Part shown: positions 24,861 through 33,248 of the stretch, one piece after another
Numbering within the stretch: position 1 is the first letter of the stretch
Layout: each line of letters starts with the position of its first letter
DNA from: Acidobacteriota bacterium
Lineage (GTDB): Bacteria; Acidobacteriota; Terriglobia; Terriglobales; Acidobacteriaceae
NCBI GenBank assembly: GCA_019244045.1
Contig: JAFATF010000243.1
Coordinates: forward strand, 1-43,323
DNA: 43,323 bases
Direction: 5' to 3'
Translations under genes and position numbers: made by a program
Notes under the pieces: generated by a model
The model's database searches: none
Seen by the model: only the letters and a program-made list of their open reading frames with translations
What the model was told of the DNA's origin: nothing

Positions 24861-27437
24861 ATGGGTTTAGGATTCAGCGCGGAGAGGAAAATGTCATCGG
24901 CGCTTGCAGCTGGTTCCCTGTCGACTCAATGGCTCATCCTTCCATTTGCCCGGAAGGCGGAGGCGAGTTGTCAGGCATCCGAGTCGCTGGCCGTCACCAT
25001 CGATGCCGCACGGCTCAGCGGGCTGCCGGGAATCGCCTCCGGCCCCGAGCCCTTCTTGTTTGCCGTTTGGCTGATCTTGCTGTGGCGCTATAGCGAGCAA
25101 TCCCAAGTGGTGGTTGGCTCGGTAGGCACTTCCGGCAAGGTATTTCCTGTTGCCGTAAGCTTTTCAGAAGATACCAGCTTCGCTGAGGTTGTCGAGCAGG
25201 TGATAGGAAGCAAGCCAAGAACGGACGAGCTGGAGCATTCGCCCGACGGCAGGCCTAACATTGCCTTCGCATTCGAAAACGCCGTAGCTACGGGAAATGA
25301 GCGGAATCCTGCGAGCCCCTTTCAGCTGCTCTTGCGGATTCAAACCGACCTGCGAACCTGGAATGCCGAACTCGTGTACGACCCCGCCTGCTTCGACCAT
25401 GAAGCGGTGAGCCGCATGGGTCGTAGCTATGCGGCCATGCTGTCCGGACTGACAGCCGAACCTCACCTGCGAGCTGATCGTCTGCCGCTCCTGAGTGCTC
25501 AAGATTATGAGCAGGTTGTGACCGGGTTCAACCAGACTGCCGTATCTTATCCTGACAAATGCGTGCATGAGCTCTTTGAAGAGCAGGTCAAGCGCACTCC
25601 TCAAAATATCGCGCTGCGCTTTCGCGATCAGACGTTTTCTTATTATGAATTGAACGTGCGCAGCAATCAGCTAGCCCATTGTTTGCGCCAACGCGGCGTG
25701 GGGCCCAACGTTCCCGTGGCGCTGTTCGCGGAGCGTTCGGCCGAGATGATCATCGGGCTGTTGGCCATCCTCAAAGCCGGGGGATGCTACGTGCCGCTCG
25801 CCCACGACGATCCGGAGGCACGCATTGCTGCCTTACTCGCCCAAATCCAAGCGCCCGTGCTTTTGACTACGCACAAACTCGCTCCAGGCTTGTCCTCCTA
25901 CAGCGGAGACGTCGTGTTGTTTGACGAGACACACGAGGCAGAGCCAGCGGACAATCCTCCGAACTGCACGAAGGCGAGCGATCTGGTTTGTGTGATCTAT
26001 ACGTCGGGTTCCACGGGAGTTCCCAAAGGCGTGGCTGCTCGACATTCAAACCTTGCCAATTATTGTCACTTCATCTGCGAGCGCCTCGGGCACCCTGAAG
26101 GGTGGCACTTTGCCACCGTCTCGATCATTGGGGCGATCCTCGGGAATACCTCGGTGTTTGGTGCGCTTATGTCGGGCGGTTGTCTGCACGTCATCGATTA
26201 CGAAACAGCGATGTCGCCTCAGGCTTTCGCCGATTACCTGGCAGAGCACGCCATCGATGTACTCAAAATGACCCCTTCGCAGTTGAGTAGCTTACTGGCT
26301 GGGGCGGAAGGTAGATGTATCCTGCCGCGGAGATATCTGGTCGTGGGCGGGGAAAAGTTCACCTGGGACTTGCTCGAGCAAATCCGCGGGAACGGTCATT
26401 GCAAGGTGATGAATCATTTCGGTCCTACCGAGACGATGGGCTGCTCGACCTTTCTCATCGATAAGGACGCCTTTTTCCCCGGCTGGAAGCCGGCCAGTGT
26501 GCCTCTGGGACGGCCGATGTCGAATCAGCGCTTGTATATTGTCGACCGTTACCTGCGGCCGGTTCCGATAGGCGTGCCGGGAGAGCTCTCGATGAGCGGA
26601 GCCGGATTAACCGACGGCTATTTCCACCAGCCGCAACTGACGGCGGAGAAATTCGTGCCGAATCCATTTGAACCCTCGACACGGCTCTACCGCACCGGTG
26701 ACAAGGCACGTTTTCTCCCCGATGGGAACATTGAATTTCTGGGACGTATTGACCATCAGGTGAAAATTCGCGGTTTTCGCGTGGAACCGGGGGAAGTGGA
26801 AGCCGTCATCATGCGCTACCCGCATATTACGCAAGCGGTTACCGTTCCGGAGGACGGTCCCCGAGGAGAGAAGATTCTGGCCGCGTATGTGCTGGGGAGC
26901 GAGCATATTGATGGTGGCGAATTGCGCTCATTTCTACACCGCCACCTTCCCGACTACATGATTCCCCCGCGCATCGTCATGCTCGATAGCCTCCCCCTCA
27001 ACCGTAACGGGAAAGTGGACCTCAATGCCCTGGCCAGGCTGGAAAATTCAGAGCAGACAGCAGCATCGAACCGGTGCGCGCCGCGCAGCGCGACGGAAGA
27101 GAAGCTCGCCGAGATCTGGGCCGAGGTGCTTGAGAGAGGAAATATCGGTATTCATGACAATTTTTTCGAGCTTGGCGGCCACTCCCTGCTTGCCATCCAA
27201 ATCATTTCGCGCGTTCGCAATGCCTTTCGTGTGCAGTTTCCCCTTTTCACTTTTCTCGAAAATCCGACCATCGCCGCCTTGGCCTCGAAAATGAGGGAAT
27301 TACCTCGTGTCGAGACGGAGGAAGAGGAAACAGAGCGGCTGTTGCGCGAGTTGGATGCTATGTCGGAGGAGGAAGCAAATAAGCTTCTCTCGGCCGAGGA
27401 AGGCAGCGGTAAGGCGCCAGGAAGCCCGGCCGAGTAG
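24861..27437 (+). CDS. NRPS: truncated condensation domain, adenylation domain, PCP
   Basis: 858 residues. Residues 1-215 match only the C-terminal half of a condensation domain (F-L-F-A-V-W, V-V-V-G-S-V-G) and lack H-H-x-x-x-D-G, so this part is inactive by itself. The A domain (about 225-720) has A3 I-Y-T-S-G-S-T-G at 379, H-F-G-P-T-E-T, Y-R-T-G-D, V-K-I-R-G-F-R-V-E and catalytic Lys718. Around A4 the sequence is F-A-T-V-S-I-I-G-A-I-L-G-N-T, with no Asp at the usual amino-group position (235 in GrsA), so its substrate may not be a normal alpha-amino acid. The PCP has D-N-F-F-E-L-G-G-H-S with Ser775. A charged tail of about 45 residues (S-E-E-E-A-N-K-L-L-S) follows, as in cyanobacterial and myxobacterial NRPSs. 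No thioesterase or reductase is attached. Confidence 0.92.
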   Translation: MGLGFSAERKMSSALAAGSLSTQWLILPFARKAEASCQASESLAVTIDAARLSGLPGIASGPEPFLFAVWLILLWRYSEQSQVVVGSVGTSGKVFPVAVSFSEDTSFAEVVEQVIGSKPRTDELEHSPDGRPNIAFAFENAVATGNERNPASPFQLLLRIQTDLRTWNAELVYDPACFDHEAVSRMGRSYAAMLSGLTAEPHLRADRLPLLSAQDYEQVVTGFNQTAVSYPDKCVHELFEEQVKRTPQNIALRFRDQTFSYYELNVRSNQLAHCLRQRGVGPNVPVALFAERSAEMIIGLLAILKAGGCYVPLAHDDPEARIAALLAQIQAPVLLTTHKLAPGLSSYSGDVVLFDETHEAEPADNPPNCTKASDLVCVIYTSGSTGVPKGVAARHSNLANYCHFICERLGHPEGWHFATVSIIGAILGNTSVFGALMSGGCLHVIDYETAMSPQAFADYLAEHAIDVLKMTPSQLSSLLAGAEGRCILPRRYLVVGGEKFTWDLLEQIRGNGHCKVMNHFGPTETMGCSTFLIDKDAFFPGWKPASVPLGRPMSNQRLYIVDRYLRPVPIGVPGELSMSGAGLTDGYFHQPQLTAEKFVPNPFEPSTRLYRTGDKARFLPDGNIEFLGRIDHQVKIRGFRVEPGEVEAVIMRYPHITQAVTVPEDGPRGEKILAAYVLGSEHIDGGELRSFLHRHLPDYMIPPRIVMLDSLPLNRNGKVDLNALARLENSEQTAASNRCAPRSATEEKLAEIWAEVLERGNIGIHDNFFELGGHSLLAIQIISRVRNAFRVQFPLFTFLENPTIAALASKMRELPRVETEEEETERLLRELDAMSEEEANKLLSAEEGSGKAPGSPAE

Positions 27438-27439
27438 CC

Positions 27440-28843
27440 TTGCTAAACGACACAACGCGCCAGATTCAGATACGTTCAGCTAAAGGCCCGGCACGGCTTT
27501 CATTCGGCGCTGAGAGCTTGTGGTACCTCGACAGGCTCACGCCCAACAGCCCTGTCTATAATGTGCCCTTCCTGTGCCGGCTTCGCGGCAAGCTCGATGT
27601 TAGCGCCTTCAGGAAATCTCTCGATGCGCTTGTCGATCGTCAAGAAGTGCTACGCTCCCAGTTCCTCCCGCTTGCGGGATGCCCGGTCTCCTTTGTCCTG
27701 CATAAACGACCTGTGGGTTTGAAGGAAGTTGAGCTAGGCTTTTTGCCCGACTGGCAACAGGAAGCAGAAGTACAGCGCCGAGCCAAAGAAGAGGCCATGC
27801 GTCCCTTCAATCTCGCTCGAGACCCGCTGCTCCGCGCTTTTCTCTATCGACTGGCGGAACAAGAGTATAGATTCTTATTTGTCACGCATCACATCATTTT
27901 CGAACTCGGGTCGCTAGCCATTCTATACCGCGATCTTTCTTGCTTTTACAATGCATTTGTTTCCGCAGGGTCAGCTCAACTTCCAGATTTAACGTTCCAC
28001 GCGAGCGACTTTGCCCGCTGGCAGAGGAAGGTCCTAGAGGGCGAACATTTGGAAAAGTTGAACAGGTACTGGAGGCGGCAACTTTCCGGAGCGCCTACCC
28101 TCGATTTGCCACTGGATTTTCCGCGGCCGCGTATTCATACCCACCGCGGGATACGATATTTCTTCGAAATGGCACCGGAGTTGGTTTCGCAAGCAAACTT
28201 GTTTTTCCGGCACACGGGTACGACCCCCTATCGAGGGTTGTTGGCGGCCTTCTACATTTTCCTGCACTGCTATTCGGGGTTGACCGACATCTCGGTCGGT
28301 TCCCCGTTTGCCTCCCGCTGTCCCGGCATCGAGAACACGATCGGCTTTTTCGCCAACACTCTTGTCCTACGCATCGACTTATCCGGTGACCCAAACTTCC
28401 GGGACATCATCAAGAAAGTGGACCGCACTGTACTACGGGCTATGGCGAACTCTGATCTTAGCTTCGAGAAGATCGTGGAAGCAGTCCAGCCACCGCGCGA
28501 TCCTAGTCGCACTCCGTTATTTCAAATCAGCTTCCGCGGCCGCACCCAACCCTATTCTTCGTTGCAACTAAGCCGCATTGCGGCTGATTCACCGGAGTTC
28601 CTAGATAACGGAACGGCAAAGTTCGATCTCGCATTGGAATTGGAAGCGTCGACCGGCAAAGCGTGCTTCTTCGAATACTGCAGCGATCTTTTCAAGCCGC
28701 AGACTATCAGGGAAATGAAGGACAATTTCGAGGCTCTTTTAGGTGCGCTGATCGCCGAACCTAACCTTCCCCTGACGACGGTTAGAGAGGTGAAACGCAT
28801 CATCCGCAGTAAAGCGCATACGGGCAACGTCGGCAGCTGCTAG
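27440..28843 (+). CDS. Stand-alone condensation-domain protein
   Basis: 467 residues covering a full C domain: L-S-F-G-A-E-S-L-W (C1), L-R-S-Q-F (C2), the active-site region H150-H-I-I-F-E-L (C3), D-I-S-V-G-S-P-F-A-S-R (C5), I-G-F-F-A-N-T-L-V-L-R (C6) and L-S-F-E-K-I-V (C7). The second His of HHxxxDG is present but the Asp-Gly pair is Glu-Leu. The catalytic His should suffice for some C domains, but activity is not assured. It starts with TTG only 2 nt after the NRPS stop, which suggests coupling. Likely role: amide or ester formation between the NRPS-bound unit and the pyrrolyl or glyceryl unit, or release onto a free acceptor. It may replace the truncated C domain of its neighbour. Confidence 0.9.
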   Translation: MLNDTTRQIQIRSAKGPARLSFGAESLWYLDRLTPNSPVYNVPFLCRLRGKLDVSAFRKSLDALVDRQEVLRSQFLPLAGCPVSFVLHKRPVGLKEVELGFLPDWQQEAEVQRRAKEEAMRPFNLARDPLLRAFLYRLAEQEYRFLFVTHHIIFELGSLAILYRDLSCFYNAFVSAGSAQLPDLTFHASDFARWQRKVLEGEHLEKLNRYWRRQLSGAPTLDLPLDFPRPRIHTHRGIRYFFEMAPELVSQANLFFRHTGTTPYRGLLAAFYIFLHCYSGLTDISVGSPFASRCPGIENTIGFFANTLVLRIDLSGDPNFRDIIKKVDRTVLRAMANSDLSFEKIVEAVQPPRDPSRTPLFQISFRGRTQPYSSLQLSRIAADSPEFLDNGTAKFDLALELEASTGKACFFEYCSDLFKPQTIREMKDNFEALLGALIAEPNLPLTTVREVKRIIRSKAHTGNVGSC

Positions 28844-29087
28844 CCGCCTGGCGGTCGCCCGCAGCAGTTGCGAGGAGCGATGATCGTCGCCACCGGATCG
28901 CTGATGGCGGTCCGCATGGCTTCCCCTTGAAATTATGTCCTCTGGTTTGCCTCGCTACTCGAGCAGTGCTGGCGTCAGGCACGCGTCGTATGCCGCCACC
29001 AGGGCGCGGGCCGTCGGCAGGCTGAACAGGGTAGACAAAGTTGTGTGTTTTCCGAACACAGGCAAGAACGGGGAGAGCGGAAACGTT

Positions 29088-30806
29088 ATGGGGACGTTCA
29101 TGAGCCGTTTGCAACCATGGAGCCGAGGCGAACTTTGGTTACGGGTATTTTTCTGGACCTTTGGATTGATTGTCGCCGCCTTTCAGCTCTGGTCTGAGCG
29201 TTATTACATGACAGCGGACGCTATTTCCTACCTGGACATGAGCGATGCTGTCCTGCCACGGGGCAGCTGGAGCAAGCTCATCAACGGGGTTTGGAGTCCG
29301 TTGTATCCCTTTCTTCTCGGTGTGGGCCGCCGACTGCTGCAGCCCTCCCCGATCAAGGAAGTAGTGATCGCACATTACTTAAATCTTGCGTTCTTTCTTT
29401 GGGCTTTGCTTTGTTTCGAATTTTTAATGCGCAGCTTGCTCGCGGAGCAGGAGCGCGACATGGGCACCTCTCGCCAGTTCTTGCCCAGGTGGGGCTGCCT
29501 GGGCCTGGGATATCCGCTGTTTTTGTGGGCGGCGATTTCCCAGATTCGACTCGAGACGTTGCGTGCCGATATGTTGATGTCAGGCTTTGTCTACCTGATG
29601 ATCGGTCTCATCCTCCGTATCAGGAACGAAGGGCCAAAGTGGACGTTATATATGGCTTTGGGCGGCTTTGCTGGGCTGGGCTACCTGGCGAAGGCCGCTA
29701 TGTTTCCCTTCGGCGTGCTGATTCTGGGTAGCAGCTTGCTGCTGGTAAGGGATTGGCGCCGGGCACTGGTGCCGGCCGGCGCTGCGGCGATCGTGGCTCT
29801 CGCCATAGGTGCTGCTTATTTCTACCCCTTATCCAAGCTGCGCGGCCACTTCACGTTGGGCGAAAGCGGTCATTTCAATTATCTGTACCATGTTGATGGC
29901 GCCGGGCCTACTTGGTACATACAGGACTTGGGCGCCGGAGCTGGCACACTTGAACGTGTGCCCCGAAAAATCTTCTCGATGCCACCCACCTACGAGTTTT
30001 CCTTTCCCTACGCGGTCACTCACCCGCTGCGCTTCGATCCCTCCTATTGGACCCAGGGTGCCCGGACACGATTTCGCCTGCGCAATCAGTATGCTGCCAT
30101 GCGTGAAAACCTACACCTGTTGGCGCCGATTACGGGAGCTACTAGTGGGGTGATGGTGGCGTTTTTCGTTCTACTGTTCACCGGCGAAAAAGTAGCGGCC
30201 GTCTTTCGTCAATGGCCAGTGTGGTTCAGCGGCATGGCTGGGATAGCGATGTACGAAATCGTGCACGTGGAAGCCCGCTACGTTGGGGTGTTTTTCGTTC
30301 TGCTCTGGCTGGGGTTGCTTGTCCCGCTGTATTCGAGCAGGGACTTCGGCAATAGGCTTCTCACTGGACTGGTGATCGGGGTGACGCTTTCGCTGTTTAT
30401 CCCCCTGGTGGAGACAACCGCCTATGATTTCAGTAAGGCCAAGCACCGCCGAAATGATGTTAGTGTTCAAGCCGCCCTTGAGTTGCGCAAACTCGGTCTT
30501 TGTGAGGGAGCCTTGGTTGCTCGCATCAGCCCCTGGGTTACCGATCTGATGTGGGCTCGTGCCTTGCGTGCTATGGTCGTTTCGGAAGTCGATTACGAAT
30601 ACACCTACCAATTCTGGGAAAGCAATCGCGATGTACGAGCGCAAGTGCTGAAGTTAATGGCGTCTTCCGGGGCCAAACTCGTTGTCGCAGATGTGCCAAC
30701 GAATATCATCGTACCGAGTGGCTGGCAGCAATTGGGAAATACATCTTTCTGGTTTCATCCGCTGGTTGAGCGGGACATCTTTGCCTGCGGTACTGGGAGG
30801 CGTTGA
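29088..30806 (+). CDS. Polytopic membrane protein, GT-C (PMT/ArnT-like) fold
   Basis: About 572 residues if started at the ATG at 29088, where GGGGAG lies about 11 nt upstream; an ATG at 28935 would add 51 unstructured residues. The N-terminus has one helix and then a periplasmic loop with A-D-A-I-S-Y-L-D, resembling the acidic loop of dolichyl/undecaprenyl-phosphate sugar transferases. At least nine to ten further hydrophobic segments follow, and the last 110 residues are soluble. Such proteins transfer a sugar or similar group from a lipid carrier at the outer face of the membrane. In this setting it might glycosylate or anchor the product, though it may also be unrelated. It follows the C-domain gene by 244 nt with no clear terminator between. 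Confidence 0.65.
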   Translation: MGTFMSRLQPWSRGELWLRVFFWTFGLIVAAFQLWSERYYMTADAISYLDMSDAVLPRGSWSKLINGVWSPLYPFLLGVGRRLLQPSPIKEVVIAHYLNLAFFLWALLCFEFLMRSLLAEQERDMGTSRQFLPRWGCLGLGYPLFLWAAISQIRLETLRADMLMSGFVYLMIGLILRIRNEGPKWTLYMALGGFAGLGYLAKAAMFPFGVLILGSSLLLVRDWRRALVPAGAAAIVALAIGAAYFYPLSKLRGHFTLGESGHFNYLYHVDGAGPTWYIQDLGAGAGTLERVPRKIFSMPPTYEFSFPYAVTHPLRFDPSYWTQGARTRFRLRNQYAAMRENLHLLAPITGATSGVMVAFFVLLFTGEKVAAVFRQWPVWFSGMAGIAMYEIVHVEARYVGVFFVLLWLGLLVPLYSSRDFGNRLLTGLVIGVTLSLFIPLVETTAYDFSKAKHRRNDVSVQAALELRKLGLCEGALVARISPWVTDLMWARALRAMVVSEVDYEYTYQFWESNRDVRAQVLKLMASSGAKLVVADVPTNIIVPSGWQQLGNTSFWFHPLVERDIFACGTGRR

Positions 30807-30901
30807 AAAGGTGAGCGAACCTGCCGTTTCCTAGACCAGCGGTTCCGGGCGCAAGATAGTTTCCGGGTCATGCGCCAACTCTTCTGGACGGTTTTGGCTC
30901 G

Positions 30902-30946
30902 TGCTCAGCCGTAGGCTGATTGCTGCTGAGCAAACTATAGTTTTTT
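30902..30946 (+). terminator. Probable intrinsic terminator downstream of the GT-C gene
   Basis: TGCTCAGC (30902-30909) and GCTGAGCA (30925-30932) can pair; a smaller inner hairpin TCAGCC-GTA-GGCTGA is also possible. A run of six T residues follows at 30941-30946. It lies about 95 nt after the stop of the membrane-protein gene and probably ends the plus-strand transcript. Confidence 0.45.
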
Positions 30947-31433
30947 GCTTTGCAGCCGTTTTCCGGATTCGAGCAGGTTGTGACCTGGGCGTTTCGCCGG
31001 CATCACCTCAGGCGTTCGTATCTCTTCTTTGTTGCTGAAATGCGAGTTGTGACTGCAGTAATCTAGCCTGGTGGCCAGAAGCCGGTTGGCTACGGATGAC
31101 AAATGAGAGGAGATCGGTTGCGCTTCTCGAAGGCTCTACTATGTTCTTTGCCTTGTGGCTGCGGCGCAAAGTGAATCCGACAAGCGAATTTCTCATCACC
31201 GGCGACGCACTACAAGCGATAGGAAACTAGAGGTTGCGACAGGCCGAACGAACGCATCGGCCTTGCGCAAAATCCAATCGATTCTGCCGATTTTCCGCAA
31301 ACCACTGCTTCCCTCGCAAGACAAGCAAGACCGGAAGAACCCTGCCATCAGTTTTCAAGCTCGCCCGCAGGCCAGTGTGGGGTAAGGTGGTTGCATCCAT
31401 GGCAAGAAGGGAAGAGAGTAGAAGCAACTAGTG

Positions 31434-31461
31434 CCAGTGTGGCGCCGAGGCGCCACACTGG
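31434..31461. repeat. Perfect 13-bp palindrome with 2-nt loop
   Basis: CCAGTGTGGCGCC and its exact complement flank the loop GA. It begins 10 nt beyond the stop of the LuxR-type gene at 31472, so it may end that transcript, although no T-tract follows. Its GC-rich perfect symmetry also fits a REP-type dispersed palindrome. Confidence 0.5.
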
Positions 31462-31471
31462 GTACAGTTTC

Positions 31472-31705
31472 TTAGGCATCTGTCCGCTGCTCATGCTTGC
31501 GCGCCTCATACCAGAGTGCAAGTTCGACGCGATTCCACAAGCCTAGCTTGTCATAGATGAGGCGGAGATAGTTTTTGACCACGTGCTCGGTGGTACCAAT
31601 GGCCTCGGCAACCTCTTTGTTCTTGAGGCCTTCGGCAACGAGTTCGATAATACGATATTCGCGTTGACTTGGAATTCTGGGTCCGTAGCGCTCGTTTGCT
31701 GACAT
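31472..31705 (-). CDS. Small stand-alone LuxR/GerE-type HTH protein
   Basis: 77 residues consisting almost wholly of a GerE DNA-binding domain: Q-R-E-Y-R-I-I-E-L-V-A-E-G-L-K-N-K-E-V-A-E-A-I-G, then the recognition helix T-E-H-V-V-K-N-Y-L-R-L-I-Y-D-K-L. No receiver or sensor domain is attached, as in small orphan GerE proteins. GGAGA lies about 6 nt ahead of the ATG. It overlaps the preceding HTH gene in another frame. Its target is unknown; the biosynthetic cluster ends only 700 nt away. Confidence 0.8.
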   Translation of the reverse strand: MSANERYGPRIPSQREYRIIELVAEGLKNKEVAEAIGTTEHVVKNYLRLIYDKLGLWNRVELALWYEARKHEQRTDA

Positions 31706-31911
31706 AGCTGTCTCCGGTACAGTAGTACTGCCAGTTTCACGCGTTTGATGCCCTGGGTAATTCCGAAACGCAGGAACAGGCGATTGAAGCGAGCTTTGAC
31801 GGTGCGTCTTGCCATCTTCAGTTGCTGTGCGATTTCAGCATTGTCGCATCCTTGTAGGAGTAGTTCGGCAATCTGCTGATCGCGTTTCCCCAGCCGAAAA
31901 ATGTCTCTCAT
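31543..31911 (-). CDS. Second LuxR-type HTH protein overlapping the first
   Basis: 122 residues. Residues 8-68 form an HTH (R-D-Q-Q-I-A-E-L-L-L-Q-G-C-D-N-A-E-I-A-Q-Q-L and R-R-T-V-K-A-R-F-N-R-L-F). The remaining 50 residues are the alternative-frame reading of the next gene and look low in structure, so the functional unit may be only the first 70 residues. The ribosome site is good (GGGGAG, about 5 nt). It shares 163 nt with the following HTH gene, which begins before this frame ends. The two probably act as a translationally coupled pair. A lost stop codon that once ended this gene near 31700 is possible. Confidence 0.65.
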   Translation of the reverse strand: MRDIFRLGKRDQQIAELLLQGCDNAEIAQQLKMARRTVKARFNRLFLRFGITQGIKRVKLAVLLYRRQLCQQTSATDPEFQVNANIVLSNSLPKASRTKRLPRPLVPPSTWSKTISASSMTS

Positions 31912-32565
31912 GAACTCCCCTCGCAGTGTTTTTTGAATCGCAATCCGTTAACCCTTCAGTATCGCGGGGCAAGCCCCACTCCCCAAAAAGGGACCTGGCG
32001 AACCTGGGGCTCGGAAGTCGGGGCGGTAATCCGCGCAAACAGCGGGGAATGAGTAGACACCCCGTTTGCATTACTGCCCAAGATGATTTGAGTTCTGCAG
32101 GTACTGAGCATTCCTACTGCCATTCTATGGACTCTCAGATACCTATGGGTCCACATATCCCATAAGTCAGCGCATTTGCTGGAAGCTCACGGTCGTGGGA
32201 AGACCATTGGAAGGCGCCTCGCTGGCTATTCGCTGACGATTTTGGCCGCAAGCACGCGGGCGCGGCAGCGTCGAATACTGCCCTGGCGCAGCCCCGGGCA
32301 TGGTTGCTTCCCGGGCCGCAACGGCTCCATCCAGACTTGTTGAATAGGTGTGGGTCCAGACTTCACAAGAGCTTCCGCAGGCGCATAAAACTCTAAGGCG
32401 AAGCACCTAGGACAAAATTCCTCGTAGGATTTGTGGGTCGGGAAGTTCTTACACGCCAGGAGTCTTGACCGAAATTGGAACATTTTTGGGCGGACTCAGC
32501 TGCAGACATTCGCTCCGAAGAGGAGCCGAGCCCACCAGGAAGAGCTTTGTTCCGTACTCAGAAGA
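31912..32565. other. Gene-free stretch between the HTH pair and the PEP-CTERM gene
   Basis: No reading frame shows family features, codon structure or a ribosome site. A short GGGG-CTTG-CCCC-type hairpin near 31966-31977 lies upstream of the HTH pair. Otherwise nothing was seen. Confidence 0.4.
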
Positions 32566-33087
32566 TCAGAGTTGCCGCAACCTCTTGCGGCGGCGGACTA
32601 GAATCACGCCTAATCCAGAGGCGAACAGTGTCAGGGTTACCGGTTCTGGAACATTGGCGGCGGCCGTGAACTCGACTCCTCCTAAAGGCCAGCCGCCGAA
32701 CGTAATACTGAAATGATGCCCAGCCGGAATTCCCAGGAAGCTTGGTCCTATACCCGAGAGAAAGATCGTAGTGATATCACTCCCACTGGTGGTTACACTG
32801 CAGTGCATGAATGCATCGGGGGAGCTGCACGTGATCGCGCTGGCGGCGACTACCGATTCGAGGAGCTTGAGGTTCCTCCAAGATACACCCGAGCTGTTGG
32901 TAAAAAATACTGTCCCGAACCCGCTCTCAGGCGAACTAAAAGAAAAATGAGTTCCCACACTGATGCATGATGAGGATGGGCATACCGGATCTTTAATAAT
33001 GATTCGTGGATCTGAATTGGAATTAGCGATGGCAGCAACGGAGCTGAAAACTATAGTCAGGGCAAGCAGCACGGTTGTCCGTTTCAT
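32566..33087 (-). CDS. PEP-CTERM sorting-domain protein, secreted
   Basis: 173 residues from the ATG at 33087, chosen because GGGGGA lies 4 nt upstream and a signal peptide follows directly (M-K-R-T-T-V-L-L-A-L-T-I-V-F-S-S-V-A). The middle is Ser/Gly/Thr-rich with four Cys. The C-terminus has the sorting signal V-P-E-P, a hydrophobic segment L-T-L-F-A-S-G-L-G-V-I-L-V and a basic end R-R-R-K-R. PEP-CTERM proteins are processed by an exosortase and placed on the cell surface or in exopolysaccharide. No exosortase gene is in the window. A sigma70-like promoter lies 75 nt upstream. Confidence 0.88.
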   Translation of the reverse strand: MKRTTVLLALTIVFSSVAAIANSNSDPRIIIKDPVCPSSSCISVGTHFSFSSPESGFGTVFFTNSSGVSWRNLKLLESVVAASAITCSSPDAFMHCSVTTSGSDITTIFLSGIGPSFLGIPAGHHFSITFGGWPLGGVEFTAAANVPEPVTLTLFASGLGVILVRRRKRLRQL

Positions 33088-33161
33088 TCGGTCCCCCACA
33101 ACAACTCACCTGCGGCAGCTTCCGCAAAGATGGTCACACACCAGCAAGATAACGAGCAGCA

Positions 33162-33189
33162 AGTATCTATCGGGGTTGGGCAAAGTCAA
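33162..33189 (-). promoter_or_regulatory. Sigma70-like promoter of the PEP-CTERM gene
   Basis: On the minus strand TTGACT (33189-33184), a 16-nt spacer and GATACT (33167-33162). Five and four positions match the consensus hexamers. It lies about 75 nt ahead of the ATG at 33087. Confidence 0.45.
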
Positions 33190-33248
33190 GTGCAAAAATA
33201 GGAGGAAGAAGCAGAAACTTAGGAGGCGCCGAGCCCAATTGCTATCCC

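Larger units (their letters stand above)
30807..31471. other. Gene-free stretch after the biosynthetic cluster
   Basis: No convincing gene. It contains a probable terminator (30902-30946) and a long perfect palindrome (31434-31461). Short open frames are present but have no family features or ribosome sites. Confidence 0.5.
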
